From Riemerella anatipestifer (lineage in GTDB: Bacteria; Bacteroidota; Bacteroidia; Flavobacteriales; Weeksellaceae), in assembly GCF_009670965.2 (NCBI RefSeq), contig NZ_CP073239.1, forward strand, positions 1,550,001-1,614,000: 64,000 nt of DNA, given 5' to 3'. Shown here in pieces: positions 25,792-35,038 of the stretch; position 1 is the first letter of the stretch; every line of letters starts with the position of its first letter. Below the pieces are notes generated by a model. It had not been told where the DNA came from, ran no database searches, and saw only the letters and a list, made by a program, of their open reading frames with translations. The position numbers and the translations under genes are program-made.

Positions 25792-26793
25792 ATGAAAGAA
25801 TTTTCCAAAGAAGTTTACCTTAAGTGGTATGAAGATATGACTATGTGGAGACGCTTTGAAGATAAGTGTCGTTCTCTTTACTTAAAACAGAAAATTAGAG
25901 GTTTTTTACACCTTTATAATGGGCAGGAAGCGATACCAGCAGGATTTACTCATGCTATGGATTTAACTAAAGATAGTATGATAACTGCTTACCGTTGCCA
26001 CATACATCCTATGGCGATGGGGGTAGACCCTAAGAGAATTATGGCAGAACTATGTGGTAAAGCTACAGGGACTTCGCAAGGTATGGGAGGTTCTATGCAT
26101 ATTTTTAGTAAAGAACACCGTTTCTATGGTGGACATGGTATTGTTGGTGGGCAAATTCCTTTGGGAGCAGGTATTGCATTTGCTGATAAATATTTTGATA
26201 GAAAAGCAGTTAATATTTGTTTTATGGGAGACGGAGCCGTTCGTCAAGGGTCTTTACATGAAACATTCAATATGGCAATGAACTGGAAACTACCAGTAGT
26301 TTTTGTTTGTGAAAACAATCAGTATGCTATGGGAACTTCTGTGAAAAGAACTGCTAACCACGAAGACATCTATAAACTAGGTTTAGGTTATGAAATGCCT
26401 TGTTTACCAGTAGATGCTATGGATCCTGAGAAAGTTGCTGAGGCTGCTTTTGAAGCTATAGAAAGAGCAAGAAGAGGAGACGGACCTACATTTATAGAAG
26501 CTAGAACTTATCGTTACAGAGGACACTCAATGTCTGATGCAGAGCCTTATAGAACTAAAGAGGAAGTGGCCATTCATAAAGAGCAAGACCCTATTGAGCT
26601 TGTAAAACAAAGAATTTTAGACAACAAATGGGCTACAGAAGCAGAGCTAGAACAACTTGATGAAAATTCTAGAGCTTTTGTAGAGGAGTGTGTGGAATTT
26701 ATGGAGAGCTCTCCTTTCCCAGATGCTGAGAAGGTTTATGAATATGTCTATTCTACACCAGATTATCCTTTTTTAGATAAATTAGAAAACTAA
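25792..26793 (+). CDS. pdhA: Pyruvate dehydrogenase E1 component, alpha subunit
   Basis: This is the thiamine-diphosphate-binding alpha chain of the heterotetrameric E1 enzyme that decarboxylates pyruvate. The ATG at 25792 (333 residues, MKEFSKEVYLKWYEDM) is preferred over the TTG at 25780, because it follows a -7 box at a sensible distance. The ThDP motif is GDGAVRQGSLHETFNMAMNWKLPVVFVCENN (GDG...NN), and YRYRGHSMSDAEPYR is the phosphorylation-loop region of the family. E2 follows after 75 bp. The E1 beta gene is not in the window; in many flavobacteria it lies elsewhere. Confidence 0.95.
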   Translation: MKEFSKEVYLKWYEDMTMWRRFEDKCRSLYLKQKIRGFLHLYNGQEAIPAGFTHAMDLTKDSMITAYRCHIHPMAMGVDPKRIMAELCGKATGTSQGMGGSMHIFSKEHRFYGGHGIVGGQIPLGAGIAFADKYFDRKAVNICFMGDGAVRQGSLHETFNMAMNWKLPVVFVCENNQYAMGTSVKRTANHEDIYKLGLGYEMPCLPVDAMDPEKVAEAAFEAIERARRGDGPTFIEARTYRYRGHSMSDAEPYRTKEEVAIHKEQDPIELVKQRILDNKWATEAELEQLDENSRAFVEECVEFMESSPFPDAEKVYEYVYSTPDYPFLDKLEN

Positions 26794-26868
26794 AATTTAA
26801 GTGAAGATTATTTTAAGGAATATTTTTTATTCTTTAAATTAAATCTAAAACATAATAAATAAAACAAC

Positions 26869-28467
26869 ATGGCAGAAATAATTACAATGCCTCGCCTTTC
26901 TGATACAATGACAGAAGGTAAGGTTTCCAAATGGCATAAGCAGGTTGGAGATGCTGTAAAGGAAGGAGATATTCTTGCAGAAATAGAAACAGATAAAGCC
27001 GTTCAAGATTTTGAATCAGAGGTTAACGGAACACTACTTTATGTAGGTGTAAGTGAAGGAAGTGCCGCTCCTGTAGATACTATTTTGGCAATTATAGGGA
27101 AAGAAGGCGAAGATATTTCAGGGCTTGTGGGCGGTAATCAAAGTACGTCTCAATCAGCTTCATCAGAAAATACTTCTGTAGAAAATACGGTAACTGAAAC
27201 TACATCATCAGTAGAGATACCTAAGGGTGTTGAGGTAATTAATATGCCTCGTCTGTCTGATACAATGACAGAAGGTAAAGTAGCTAAATGGAATAAAAAT
27301 GTAGGAGATACAGTAAAAGAAGGAGATATTTTAGCTGAAATTGAAACAGATAAAGCCGTTCAAGATTTTGAATCAGAATTTAACGGAACTCTTTTATACC
27401 AAGGTGTAGGAGAAGGAGAAGCGGCTGAAGTAGATAAAATATTAGCCATTATAGGACCTGCTGGAACAGATGTTTCTGCTATTGTTTCTAATGGTGGAGT
27501 ATCTAGCACACCTCAAACTAAACAAGAACAGTCAAGTGTAGCTTCTAGCACAAAAGCAGAAAATGTTTCAAAATCTAATGCTAGTGTTTCAACAGATAGA
27601 GTGGCTATTTCTCCATTGGCTAGAAAAATGGCAGAGGAGAAAGGTATAGATATTACAAATCTAAAAGGTTCTGGAGAGAACGGAAGAATCGTAAAAAAAG
27701 ATATAGAAAACTATCAGCCAAACGCAACAGAACAGCGTTCTGCCTCTGTAACACCAGCTGCACAAGTAGCTATGAATTTTGTAGCTGGAGAAACTACAGA
27801 AACACCTAACTCTCAGGTTAGAAATGTAATTGCAAAAAGACTTTCTGAAAGTAAGTTTTCAGCACCTCACTACTATCTAATGGTAGAGGTGAATATGGAT
27901 AAAGCTATCACTGCTAGAAAAGAAATTAACTCACTTCCTGACACTAAGGTATCGTTTAACGATATGGTGATTAAGGCGACAGCTATGGCTCTTAGAAAGC
28001 ACCCTCAAATCAATAGTAGCTGGGCAGGAGATAAGATTATTCACCATGGTAGCATCAATATTGGTGTGGCAGTGGCTATTCCAGACGGATTAGTAGTACC
28101 TGTATTGAAGAATGCAGACTTTATGAATTATAGTCAAATTTCTGCAGGAGTTAAGGATATGGCTTCTAGAGCAAAATCTAAAGGTCTTAAAGCTAATGAA
28201 ATGGAAGGCTCTACATTCTCAATATCCAACCTTGGAATGTTTGGAATAGAGACATTTACTTCTATTATCAATCAACCAAACTCTTGTATTCTTTCGGTAG
28301 GAGCTATTATAGAGAAGCCTGTAGTTAAAGACGGACAAATTGTAGTAGGTAATACTATGAAGTTGTCTTTAGCATGTGACCACCGTGTGGTAGATGGTGC
28401 TACTGGTGCAGAGTTTTTACAAACATTAAAGACTTACCTAGAAAATCCGTTTGCATTATTAGTTTAA
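26869..28467 (+). CDS. aceF: Pyruvate dehydrogenase E2, dihydrolipoamide acetyltransferase
   Basis: This core acyltransferase of the pyruvate dehydrogenase complex has 532 residues with two N-terminal lipoyl domains (about 1-78 and 125-202), each with the lipoylation site ETDKAVQDFES. Ser/Thr-rich linkers join them to an E3/E1-binding domain (ISPLARKMAEEKGIDITNLKGSG...) and a C-terminal catalytic domain ending with the active-site DHRVVDG. The two lipoyl domains are nearly identical, pointing to recent duplication or gene conversion. The matching E3 gene may be lpdA at 40735. A terminator follows. Confidence 0.95.
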   Translation: MAEIITMPRLSDTMTEGKVSKWHKQVGDAVKEGDILAEIETDKAVQDFESEVNGTLLYVGVSEGSAAPVDTILAIIGKEGEDISGLVGGNQSTSQSASSENTSVENTVTETTSSVEIPKGVEVINMPRLSDTMTEGKVAKWNKNVGDTVKEGDILAEIETDKAVQDFESEFNGTLLYQGVGEGEAAEVDKILAIIGPAGTDVSAIVSNGGVSSTPQTKQEQSSVASSTKAENVSKSNASVSTDRVAISPLARKMAEEKGIDITNLKGSGENGRIVKKDIENYQPNATEQRSASVTPAAQVAMNFVAGETTETPNSQVRNVIAKRLSESKFSAPHYYLMVEVNMDKAITARKEINSLPDTKVSFNDMVIKATAMALRKHPQINSSWAGDKIIHHGSINIGVAVAIPDGLVVPVLKNADFMNYSQISAGVKDMASRAKSKGLKANEMEGSTFSISNLGMFGIETFTSIINQPNSCILSVGAIIEKPVVKDGQIVVGNTMKLSLACDHRVVDGATGAEFLQTLKTYLENPFALLV

Positions 28468-28493
28468 TATTTGCAAATACTTTAATAAAAATA

Positions 28494-28527
28494 AAACTCC
28501 ATATCAAAAGGATATGGAGTTTTTTTA
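28494..28527 (+). terminator. Terminator after aceF
   Basis: AAACTCCATATC pairs with GATATGGAGTTT around an AAAA loop, followed by seven T. Confidence 0.9.
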
Positions 28528-28546
28528 TAGTTTGTATTTAGGATAA

Positions 28547-28581
28547 AAAATAACCTCTGCTTCTTAGCAGAGGTTATTTTT
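28547..28581. terminator. Terminator after deoC (bidirectional)
   Basis: AAAATAACCTCTGC pairs with GCAGAGGTTATTTT around a TTCTTA loop. It lies between aceF and the converging deoC, closest to deoC. Confidence 0.85.
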
Positions 28582-28600
28582 AATAATATGTTTTTATTTC

Positions 28601-29347
28601 TTAGTATCCTTCCGAAGTATTTTCGCCTTTTACAAGAGCCATTGCTGAAGAAGTACCTATTCTTTTCACGCCTAAAGCAATCATTTTTTCAGCGTCCTCA
28701 AGAGTTCTTACACCGCCTGCTGCTTTCACAGGAAGTTTCCCTGCGTTTTCTAGCATTATTTCAATGCCTTCAAAAGTAGCACCATTAGGTTTGCCACCTT
28801 CTGTTTGATAGAAACCAGTGGAAGATTTTACAAAAATATTTTCTAGGTCTTCTTCCTTAAAAGTATCTGTAGCCCAAGTTGCTATTTTTTTAGTCAAATC
28901 CGCTATTTGAGCATCTGTAAGAGCTGCGATTTCAATAATCCACTTTGCTATCTTTTTGTGATTTAAGCAAAGTTCTGTACAACGCAAAAATTCGTCTTTA
29001 ACTAAATCATTTTCGCCGTTTTTGTAAGCAGTATAATTGATAACAAAATCTAGTTCATCAGCACCATCTTCTATTGCTTTTTGAGCTTCATTTAGTTTTG
29101 ATTCTATACTCGCTGTACCTTCGTGAAACCCAATTACAGTACCCAATACTACTTTAGCATTTTTTTGAGCTAAATAATTTTTGGTTTCTTTAACAAAATC
29201 AGGACGAATCATCACAGCGAAAAGTCCATTATCAATTGCTTCATCAGTTAGTTCTCTTACCTTTGCTTTAGTTTCTTCTAGAGTAATTCCAGCCTGTTCA
29301 GGGGTTTTAAGATAAGTAGAGTCTAGATAGTTTTTTACGTTTATCAT
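28601..29347 (-). CDS. deoC: Deoxyribose-phosphate aldolase
   Basis: DeoC cleaves 2-deoxyribose 5-phosphate to glyceraldehyde 3-phosphate and acetaldehyde in deoxynucleoside breakdown. The 248-residue TIM barrel shows the conserved Schiff-base lysine segment FVKSSTGFY, an upstream DELDFVINY with the catalytic Asp region, and VKAAGGVRTLEDA with the second lysine. It is a single gene with its own terminator; a TATCTTTG -7 box on the minus strand (29386-29379) lies 32 bp upstream. No other deo genes are nearby. Confidence 0.95.
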   Translation of the reverse strand: MINVKNYLDSTYLKTPEQAGITLEETKAKVRELTDEAIDNGLFAVMIRPDFVKETKNYLAQKNAKVVLGTVIGFHEGTASIESKLNEAQKAIEDGADELDFVINYTAYKNGENDLVKDEFLRCTELCLNHKKIAKWIIEIAALTDAQIADLTKKIATWATDTFKEEDLENIFVKSSTGFYQTEGGKPNGATFEGIEIMLENAGKLPVKAAGGVRTLEDAEKMIALGVKRIGTSSAMALVKGENTSEGY

Positions 29348-29466
29348 TGCTTTATTTTTTAAGGGTTAAAATAGGGGTCAAAGATACGAAAGTTTCTTCT
29401 TTTCTAAATGAGTAATCTAATGACTTTTGTAATGAATTTAAAAAAAGAAATATTAAGGACAAATGG

Positions 29467-29494
29467 TTGCAATAAATATAAAAGTTTACCTTTG
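29467..29494 (+). promoter_or_regulatory. Promoter of the 29516 methyltransferase
   Basis: TTG (29467-29469), 17 bp, then TACCTTTG (29487-29494), 21 bp before the ATG. Confidence 0.6.
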
Positions 29495-29515
29495 TACAGC
29501 TAAACTAAAAACAGA

Positions 29516-30667
29516 ATGGAGTGTCTACAGAGAAAGGAAGTGAAGGATTTTATAGAAGCACACCTCGAAGAAGATGTGATGAAAATTCTTTTGAAAAAAC
29601 CGATTTTTGAAGGAGTTAATAATCAAGATTTAGTTCAGCAGATAGAAGGGCGGAGGGTGGCTCGTAAAAAGTTCCCCTTTTTAGATAGAAGTGGTATTTT
29701 GTTTCCTCCTCATCTTAATTTAGAGCAATCTTCTTCGCAATCTACGGCTTCTTTTAAAGGAGAATGGTTTAGTGGAAATCACTTTTTGGATTTAACTAGT
29801 GGCTTCGGAATAGATGCTTTTTTTCTGTCTCAAAATTTTAAAAAAGTAACTCTTGTGGAGCAGAATAACCCTCTTTTATCATTAGTTAAACATAACTGGA
29901 CGGAACTTGGGAGAGAGGCTGATTTCATCAATACAAATCTAGAAACTTTTCTAGAAAATAATAATGAGGTGTATGATTTGGTCTATCTAGACCCTGCTAG
30001 AAGAGATAATAATAAAAATAAAAAATTTCTTTTAGAGGATTTATCGCCTAATATCTTAGAGATTAAAAATCAACTTTTGGAGATTTCTCCCAAGGTGTTG
30101 GTTAAACTTTCTCCTCTTATTGATATTAAATATTTGATTTCCGTTTTGTCTCATATCGTCTCCATAGATATTATAGCGGTAAAAAATGAAGTGAAGGAAG
30201 TTTTAGTTTTGATGGACAGAAGTGTAGAGGAAAACAGCTCTCCGCTTTGCAGATGTTTTAATTTAGAAACAAACGAGCCCGATTTTTCGTTTGTTATAAA
30301 AGATGAGGAGGATACTCAAGTATCTTTTTCTGAAGCGAAGAAATATCTGTATATTCCTAATGGAGCTATACTTAAATCGGGAGCGTTCAAGAGTATTGCA
30401 CAAAAATACCAACTGAATAAGCTACATATTAACACACACCTCTATACTTCGGAAGAAAAAATATTAGATTTTCCAGGGCGAGTTTTGGAGGTAGAAGAGG
30501 TTTTGTCTAAGGAAATAAAAAAGGGAGAGCAGTATAATATTATTTCAAAAAATTACCCACTAAATCCTGTAGAAATTAAGAAAAAATACAAACTTAAAGA
30601 TGGGGGACAGAACTATCTTATTTTTACTCAAACCATAAAAGGTAAAGTGATTTTGAGATCTAAATAA
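29516..30667 (+). CDS. Class I SAM-dependent methyltransferase with THUMP-like C-terminal domain
   Basis: This 383-residue protein is conserved in Bacteroidota. The Rossmann-type methyltransferase core starts with FLDLTSGFGIDAFFLS (SAM-binding motif I, near residue 90), followed by VTLVEQNN (motif II) and VYLDPARRD (motif IV, DPAR variant). The C-terminal part (from about 290) resembles the THUMP-like domain family, which suggests RNA as substrate. The target is unknown. It has its own promoter and no close co-directional neighbour upstream. Confidence 0.8.
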   Translation: MECLQRKEVKDFIEAHLEEDVMKILLKKPIFEGVNNQDLVQQIEGRRVARKKFPFLDRSGILFPPHLNLEQSSSQSTASFKGEWFSGNHFLDLTSGFGIDAFFLSQNFKKVTLVEQNNPLLSLVKHNWTELGREADFINTNLETFLENNNEVYDLVYLDPARRDNNKNKKFLLEDLSPNILEIKNQLLEISPKVLVKLSPLIDIKYLISVLSHIVSIDIIAVKNEVKEVLVLMDRSVEENSSPLCRCFNLETNEPDFSFVIKDEEDTQVSFSEAKKYLYIPNGAILKSGAFKSIAQKYQLNKLHINTHLYTSEEKILDFPGRVLEVEEVLSKEIKKGEQYNIISKNYPLNPVEIKKKYKLKDGGQNYLIFTQTIKGKVILRSK

Positions 30668-30733
30668 AAATTAAAAATAAATATTTAGGCTATTAAAAAG
30701 AGATTTATTAACTTTGGGACAAAATTTAAAAGA

Positions 30734-31381
30734 ATGAAAAAATATATTTTTGCAGTAGCTGCTATTTCGTTTATGGTATCTTGTAAGAAGATTCAGCCAG
30801 GAGGCAATAAGAATATTCTTAAACTAGAAGAAGGAGTAGAAAGATATACAGATGATGCACAAGGTAATGGGCATTCTGCTCACGCGGAAGGTTATCATGC
30901 TTCAGGAGTTAAAGAAGAGGTAACTATAGACTTGGAAGGTGTTACGCTGAAAGGATATAAAGGTGGAATGGAAGATACGATGTTATCTTTCCTTAAGTCG
31001 GGGAAGTATGCATCTTCTTCAGACGATGTTCTTAAGAATGTTTGGTATGATTTTGACCATGTTAACTTTAAAATGGGTTCTACCAATCAGTTAGAGTCTG
31101 GTGCAGAACAAATAGATAACTTAGCGAAAATATTAAAGGCATATCCAGACGCTAAAATTAAAATTGGAGGTTATACAGATAAAACAGGTAGCGAGGAAAC
31201 TAATGTTAAAATATCTCAAGCTAGAGCAGAATTTATTAAGGCTCAGTTAGAAAAAGCAGGCGTAGGAGCTCAAGTGGTATCGGCAGAAGGGTATGGAAGT
31301 AAATTTGCTAAAGTAGCAGCAGATGCTTCTGATGAAGAAAGAGCTTCGGATAGAAAAATGTCTGTAAGATTCACAAAATAA
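30734..31381 (+). CDS. OmpA-family outer-membrane lipoprotein
   Basis: This 215-residue protein has a lipoprotein signal ending FMVSC (lipid Cys17) and a C-terminal OmpA-like peptidoglycan-binding domain (about 100-215): VNFKMGSTNQL, LAKILKAYPDAKIKIGGYTD, with the NVKISQARAEFIKAQL helix that carries the conserved Arg. It probably tethers the outer membrane to the cell wall, like Pal. A TAACTTTG -7 box (30709-30716) lies 17 bp upstream. A His-rich stretch NGHSAHAEGYHASG near residues 44-57 is unexplained. Confidence 0.88.
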   Translation: MKKYIFAVAAISFMVSCKKIQPGGNKNILKLEEGVERYTDDAQGNGHSAHAEGYHASGVKEEVTIDLEGVTLKGYKGGMEDTMLSFLKSGKYASSSDDVLKNVWYDFDHVNFKMGSTNQLESGAEQIDNLAKILKAYPDAKIKIGGYTDKTGSEETNVKISQARAEFIKAQLEKAGVGAQVVSAEGYGSKFAKVAADASDEERASDRKMSVRFTK

Positions 31382-31405
31382 GAAAAGTACAAGTACATAA
31401 TCTGC

Positions 31406-31438
31406 GTCTCTCCTAGCTTTGGGAGGGGCGTTTTTTTA
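31406..31438 (+). terminator. Terminator after the OmpA lipoprotein gene
   Basis: A nine-pair stem (CGTCTCTCC with GGGAGGGGCG, two or three G-T pairs) is followed by T7. Confidence 0.8.
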
Positions 31439-31481
31439 TTTCATTAAAAATAATTACTTTTACTACATCAAAAATAAACTG

Positions 31482-32873
31482 ATGCAAGAAACACAAAATT
31501 ACATTCAAAACCACAAGAAAAGATTTTTAGACGAACTTATAGAATTGCTTAAAATAGCTTCTATTAGTGCAGACCCAGCTTATAATCAAGATGTGCTTAA
31601 CTGTGCTGAAGAGGTAGCAAAACACCTAGCTAATGCGGGAGCAGATGCGGTGGAGGTATGCGAAACTAAAGGTTACCCTATTGTATTTGGTGAGAAAATT
31701 ATAGACCCGTCACTTCCTACGGTATTAGTTTATGGGCATTACGATGTGCAGCCGCCAGACCCTTTGGAATTGTGGGAAAGTGGTCCTTTTGAGCCTGTAG
31801 TTAAAGAAACTCCTCTGCACCCAGAAGGAGCAATTTTTGCAAGAGGAGCGGCAGACGATAAAGGTCAGTTTTTTATGCATTTAAAGGCGTTTGAAGCGAT
31901 GATGAAGACCAATGTCCTTCCTTGCAATGTTAAATTTATCATAGAAGGCGAGGAAGAAGTTGGTTCGGCTAGTTTGGCAGATTTCCTTAAAGAAAACCAA
32001 TCTAAACTGTCTTGTGATGTTATTCTGATTTCGGATACGGGGCTTTACTCTATGGAGCAACCTACGGTAACTACGGGGCTTAGAGGTCTTAGCTATGTGG
32101 AAGTAGAGGTAGAAGGTCCTAACCGAGATTTACATTCTGGGCTTTATGGAGGAGCTGTTCCTAACCCTATCAATGTGTTGTCTAAGATGATAGGTAGCCT
32201 TATAGATGATAATGGGAGAATAACAGTGGAAGGTTTCTACGACAATGTAGAAGTTGTTTCTCTTGAGGAAAGAGCAGAAATGAATAAATTGAAAGACGAT
32301 GTAGAGTCTTTTAAAAAGTCAATTGGGCTTAATGGTATACAAGGAGAAGAAGGCTATACTACTTTGGAAAGAACTTCTATTAGACCAACTTTAGATGTTA
32401 ATGGTATGTGGGGAGGCTATATTGGGGAAGGTGCTAAAACCGTAATACCATCTAAGGCATTTGCTAAAATTTCAATGAGGTTAGTGCCTAACCAAACACC
32501 AGAAGAAATTACGGAGAAATTTGTAAATCACTTTAAGAAAATAGCATCAGATAGCGTTAAAGTAAAAGTAACACCACACCACGGAGGAATGCCTTATGTT
32601 TTAAAGAGTGATACCAATGAGTTTTTAGCTGCTAAAAAAGCAATGGAAAAAGCTTTTGGAAAAGAAGTTTTACCATTTAGAAGTGGTGGTAGTATCCCAA
32701 TTACGGCGTTGTTTGAGGAAGTTTTAGGAGCTAAATGTGTATTGATGGGCTTTGGTTTGGATACAGATGCAATACATTCTCCTAATGAGCATTATGGTTT
32801 ATACAACTTCTATAAAGGTATAGAAAGTATCCCATATTTCTTCCAATACTATACAGAGATGAAAACTAAGTAA
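31482..32873 (+). CDS. M20 family dipeptidase
   Basis: This zinc-dependent peptidase of the M20 (carnosinase/CNDP-like) family hydrolyses small peptides. The ATG at 31482 gives 463 residues starting MQETQNYIQNHKKRFLDEL; a longer frame from 31419 would run through the upstream terminator and is rejected. Metal and active-site motifs are VYGHYDVQPPDP (His plus Asp), ARGAADDKGQF, and IEGEEEVGS. The dimerisation domain includes DLHSGLYGGAVPNP. A strong bidirectional terminator follows. Confidence 0.92.
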   Translation: MQETQNYIQNHKKRFLDELIELLKIASISADPAYNQDVLNCAEEVAKHLANAGADAVEVCETKGYPIVFGEKIIDPSLPTVLVYGHYDVQPPDPLELWESGPFEPVVKETPLHPEGAIFARGAADDKGQFFMHLKAFEAMMKTNVLPCNVKFIIEGEEEVGSASLADFLKENQSKLSCDVILISDTGLYSMEQPTVTTGLRGLSYVEVEVEGPNRDLHSGLYGGAVPNPINVLSKMIGSLIDDNGRITVEGFYDNVEVVSLEERAEMNKLKDDVESFKKSIGLNGIQGEEGYTTLERTSIRPTLDVNGMWGGYIGEGAKTVIPSKAFAKISMRLVPNQTPEEITEKFVNHFKKIASDSVKVKVTPHHGGMPYVLKSDTNEFLAAKKAMEKAFGKEVLPFRSGGSIPITALFEEVLGAKCVLMGFGLDTDAIHSPNEHYGLYNFYKGIESIPYFFQYYTEMKTK

Positions 32874-32902
32874 ATACAATTATACTTGGTAACATTATAA
32901 AA

Positions 32903-32937
32903 AATACGGCTACTCCTAAAGGAGTAGCCGTATTTAT
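32903..32937. terminator. Bidirectional terminator between the M20 gene and the GIN-domain gene
   Basis: AATACGGCTACTCC pairs perfectly with GGAGTAGCCGTATT around a TAAA loop, with A and T tracts on both sides. Confidence 0.9.
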
Positions 32938-32960
32938 TTTATATAAAATAAGTTATTTGG

Positions 32961-33782
32961 TTATTTGGAAATTATTTTACTCATAGAGTGGCTTTCTTTT
33001 TCTATACTGCTGTAAGACAAGTCAGATAAATCTATTTTAGAAGCTCCACTAGCACGGGCTATTATTTTGTTAGAACTTCCTTTTAAAACAACTTCAGAAG
33101 CACTAGAAACTTCCAAAGTAGTTACATTAGCTGCATTTATTTTACTGTTGATGTTAGATGCACCGCTTACTTCAATTTTAGCACTCTTAACGGTAATAGT
33201 TCCAGAGGTATTACTTGCTCCACTAATCTTAATGGCAGTATTGTCGGCATTTAGGTTACCTTTAAAGTCACTTGCGCCACTGAGCTTAATGATAGTACTG
33301 TCGGCATTTAGGTTGCCTTTAAAATCACTTGCACCACTGCAACTAAGGTTGATGTTTTTAGCATTAAAGTTTCCAGAAACATTAGAAGCTCCGCTCAAAC
33401 GAATATCACTAGTACTGAATGTGTCTTGACTCTCTACCGAAGAAGCACCGCTCAATTCCATTTTGTTGATGTTTTTGGTATAGACGATGGCTTTGGTTTT
33501 AGCATTTTTTAGAGAGGTGTTAGGCTTGTATTTTAATGTAAGCACACCATTGCTAGAAACAACGGTAAGGTAATCTAAAGCGTTAGAAGTTACCTCCACT
33601 TTCTCTTTATTAGATTTTACTAATTTAACTCCTATATTGGACTGAACTTTAAGCTGGTTAAAACTAGCCACATCAAAAGTTTGTGTTTTGGTAGGTACAT
33701 TGGTAAGGTTTACTTTTTGCGAATACACGCTAACCACAAACAAGGTAAGGAACAATAAGGTCCAATTTTTCAGATTTTTCAT
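32961..33782 (-). CDS. GIN-domain (DUF2807) secreted protein with 19-residue repeats
   Basis: The ATG at 33782 gives a 273-residue protein with a signal peptide (MKNLKNWTLLFLTLFVVSVYSQ); an upstream in-frame extension is rejected because it lacks a signal. The mature part is a putative auto-transporter adhesin head GIN domain, a right-handed beta-solenoid, with repeats centred on LSGAS. The two central coils are nearly identical, 19 residues each, and share DNA as well (33241-33356). Its function is unknown; it is a surface or periplasmic solenoid by inference. Confidence 0.82.
   Translation of the reverse strand: MKNLKNWTLLFLTLFVVSVYSQKVNLTNVPTKTQTFDVASFNQLKVQSNIGVKLVKSNKEKVEVTSNALDYLTVVSSNGVLTLKYKPNTSLKNAKTKAIVYTKNINKMELSGASSVESQDTFSTSDIRLSGASNVSGNFNAKNINLSCSGASDFKGNLNADSTIIKLSGASDFKGNLNADNTAIKISGASNTSGTITVKSAKIEVSGASNINSKINAANVTTLEVSSASEVVLKGSSNKIIARASGASKIDLSDLSYSSIEKESHSMSKIISK
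33241..33356 (-). repeat. 57-bp tandem duplication inside the GIN-domain gene
   Basis: Two consecutive 57-bp units (one 19-residue solenoid coil each) differ at only a few bases. Adjacent coils are more diverged, so this is a recent coil duplication. Confidence 0.75.
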
Positions 33783-34047
33783 AATATACTTTTTTAGATT
33801 GTTATGCTTCAAATATAATAAATTATTTAAAACATAAAAGTGATTTTGGATATAAAGTATGGAGATGAAGCTCCATTTGATATAGGATATTATACCAATG
33901 ATGAACAAAGTATAAAATAATGACTTTGTTTTTAGTGTGAGAATAGAGGGAATGCAATTATAAAGTATTAGGATTTGTCTTTTATTATTATGCTTTGTCT
34001 GTATAAATCATTATTTTTGTGGCAATATTCACGGATAAAAAAGACTT
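33783..34047. other. Divergent intergenic region
   Basis: AT-rich; no gene is seen. A TATTTTTG -7 box (34012-34019) serves the polyprenyl synthase gene at 34048. Confidence 0.45.
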
Positions 34048-35019
34048 ATGAAATTCTTAGACAGATACCAAGACCTAGTAGCGGAAGCAATAGAAAAGCA
34101 TCAATTCAAAAACGAGCCGAAAGAACTCTATGAGCCTATGAACTATATCATTTCTCATGGAGGGAAACGCCTGAGACCTATTATGGTACTAATGGGGTGT
34201 GAACTTTTTGGAGGTAGTTTAGAAAAGGCGATGAAACCAGCTTTGGCTATAGAGTTTTTTCATAATTTTACGCTTATCCACGACGATATTATGGACGATG
34301 CCCCACTTAGAAGAAATAAACCTACAATACATACGCTACACGGCATCAATGTAGGTATTCTGTCGGGAGATGCATTACTCATTAAAGCCTATCAGTTTTT
34401 TGAAGATTTAGAGCCAGAACTATTTAAAAAGTGTATCACTTTATTTTCCGAAACGGGAGCAGTGCTTTGCGAGGGGCAGCAGATGGACGTTAATTTTGAA
34501 ACCAACTCTAGCGTTACCTACGAAGATTATATAAAAATGATAACCTATAAAACGGGGGTGCTTAGTGCCGCTTCGTTTAAGATAGGAGCTATGGTAGCAG
34601 GAGCTACCGAGCAGGAGGCAGAGGCATTGTATCAATTTGGTAAACATATCGGGATTGCGTTCCAGATTATGGACGATTATTTAGATGTCTTCGGAAATCA
34701 GGAGCAGTTTGGAAAGAAACACGCAGGTGATATTTTTGAAAATAAAAAGACAGTACTTTACCTATTAGCAATGGAAAACGCGACTGAGGAAGAGCGAAAA
34801 GAGCTTAACTATTGGTACTCTAAAAAGACGGATAATATAGACAAAATCTACTGTGTAGAAAAGATTTTTAGAAGAACAAAAGTAGATGAAAAGGTGCTGA
34901 GATTGATACAAAAGCACAACCAAATCGGTCAAGATTGTTTAAAAACCATTAATCTACCAGAAGATAAAAAACAACCTTTTATAGAGTTGGCTAATTACCT
35001 TTTGAAAAGAGAATCTTAA
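34048..35019 (+). CDS. Polyprenyl diphosphate synthase (trans-type)
   Basis: This enzyme elongates allylic diphosphates with isopentenyl diphosphate. In 323 residues it has the first Asp-rich motif DDIMDDAPLRR (FARM) and the second DDYLD (SARM), plus the N-terminal GGKRLRPIM that binds IPP. The residues before the first motif (IEFFHNFTLIHDD) point to a geranylgeranyl or longer-chain synthase more than a strict farnesyl synthase, but chain length cannot be fixed from this. SDR and HAD genes follow closely (20 and 31 bp), probably one operon. Confidence 0.9.
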   Translation: MKFLDRYQDLVAEAIEKHQFKNEPKELYEPMNYIISHGGKRLRPIMVLMGCELFGGSLEKAMKPALAIEFFHNFTLIHDDIMDDAPLRRNKPTIHTLHGINVGILSGDALLIKAYQFFEDLEPELFKKCITLFSETGAVLCEGQQMDVNFETNSSVTYEDYIKMITYKTGVLSAASFKIGAMVAGATEQEAEALYQFGKHIGIAFQIMDDYLDVFGNQEQFGKKHAGDIFENKKTVLYLLAMENATEEERKELNYWYSKKTDNIDKIYCVEKIFRRTKVDEKVLRLIQKHNQIGQDCLKTINLPEDKKQPFIELANYLLKRES

Positions 35020-35038
35020 TTCTCCAAAATCTTAAAAT

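Noticed and set aside
31419..31481. Longer start for the M20 dipeptidase
   Set aside because: The extension runs through the terminator of the previous gene; the ATG at 31482 fits the family N-terminus.
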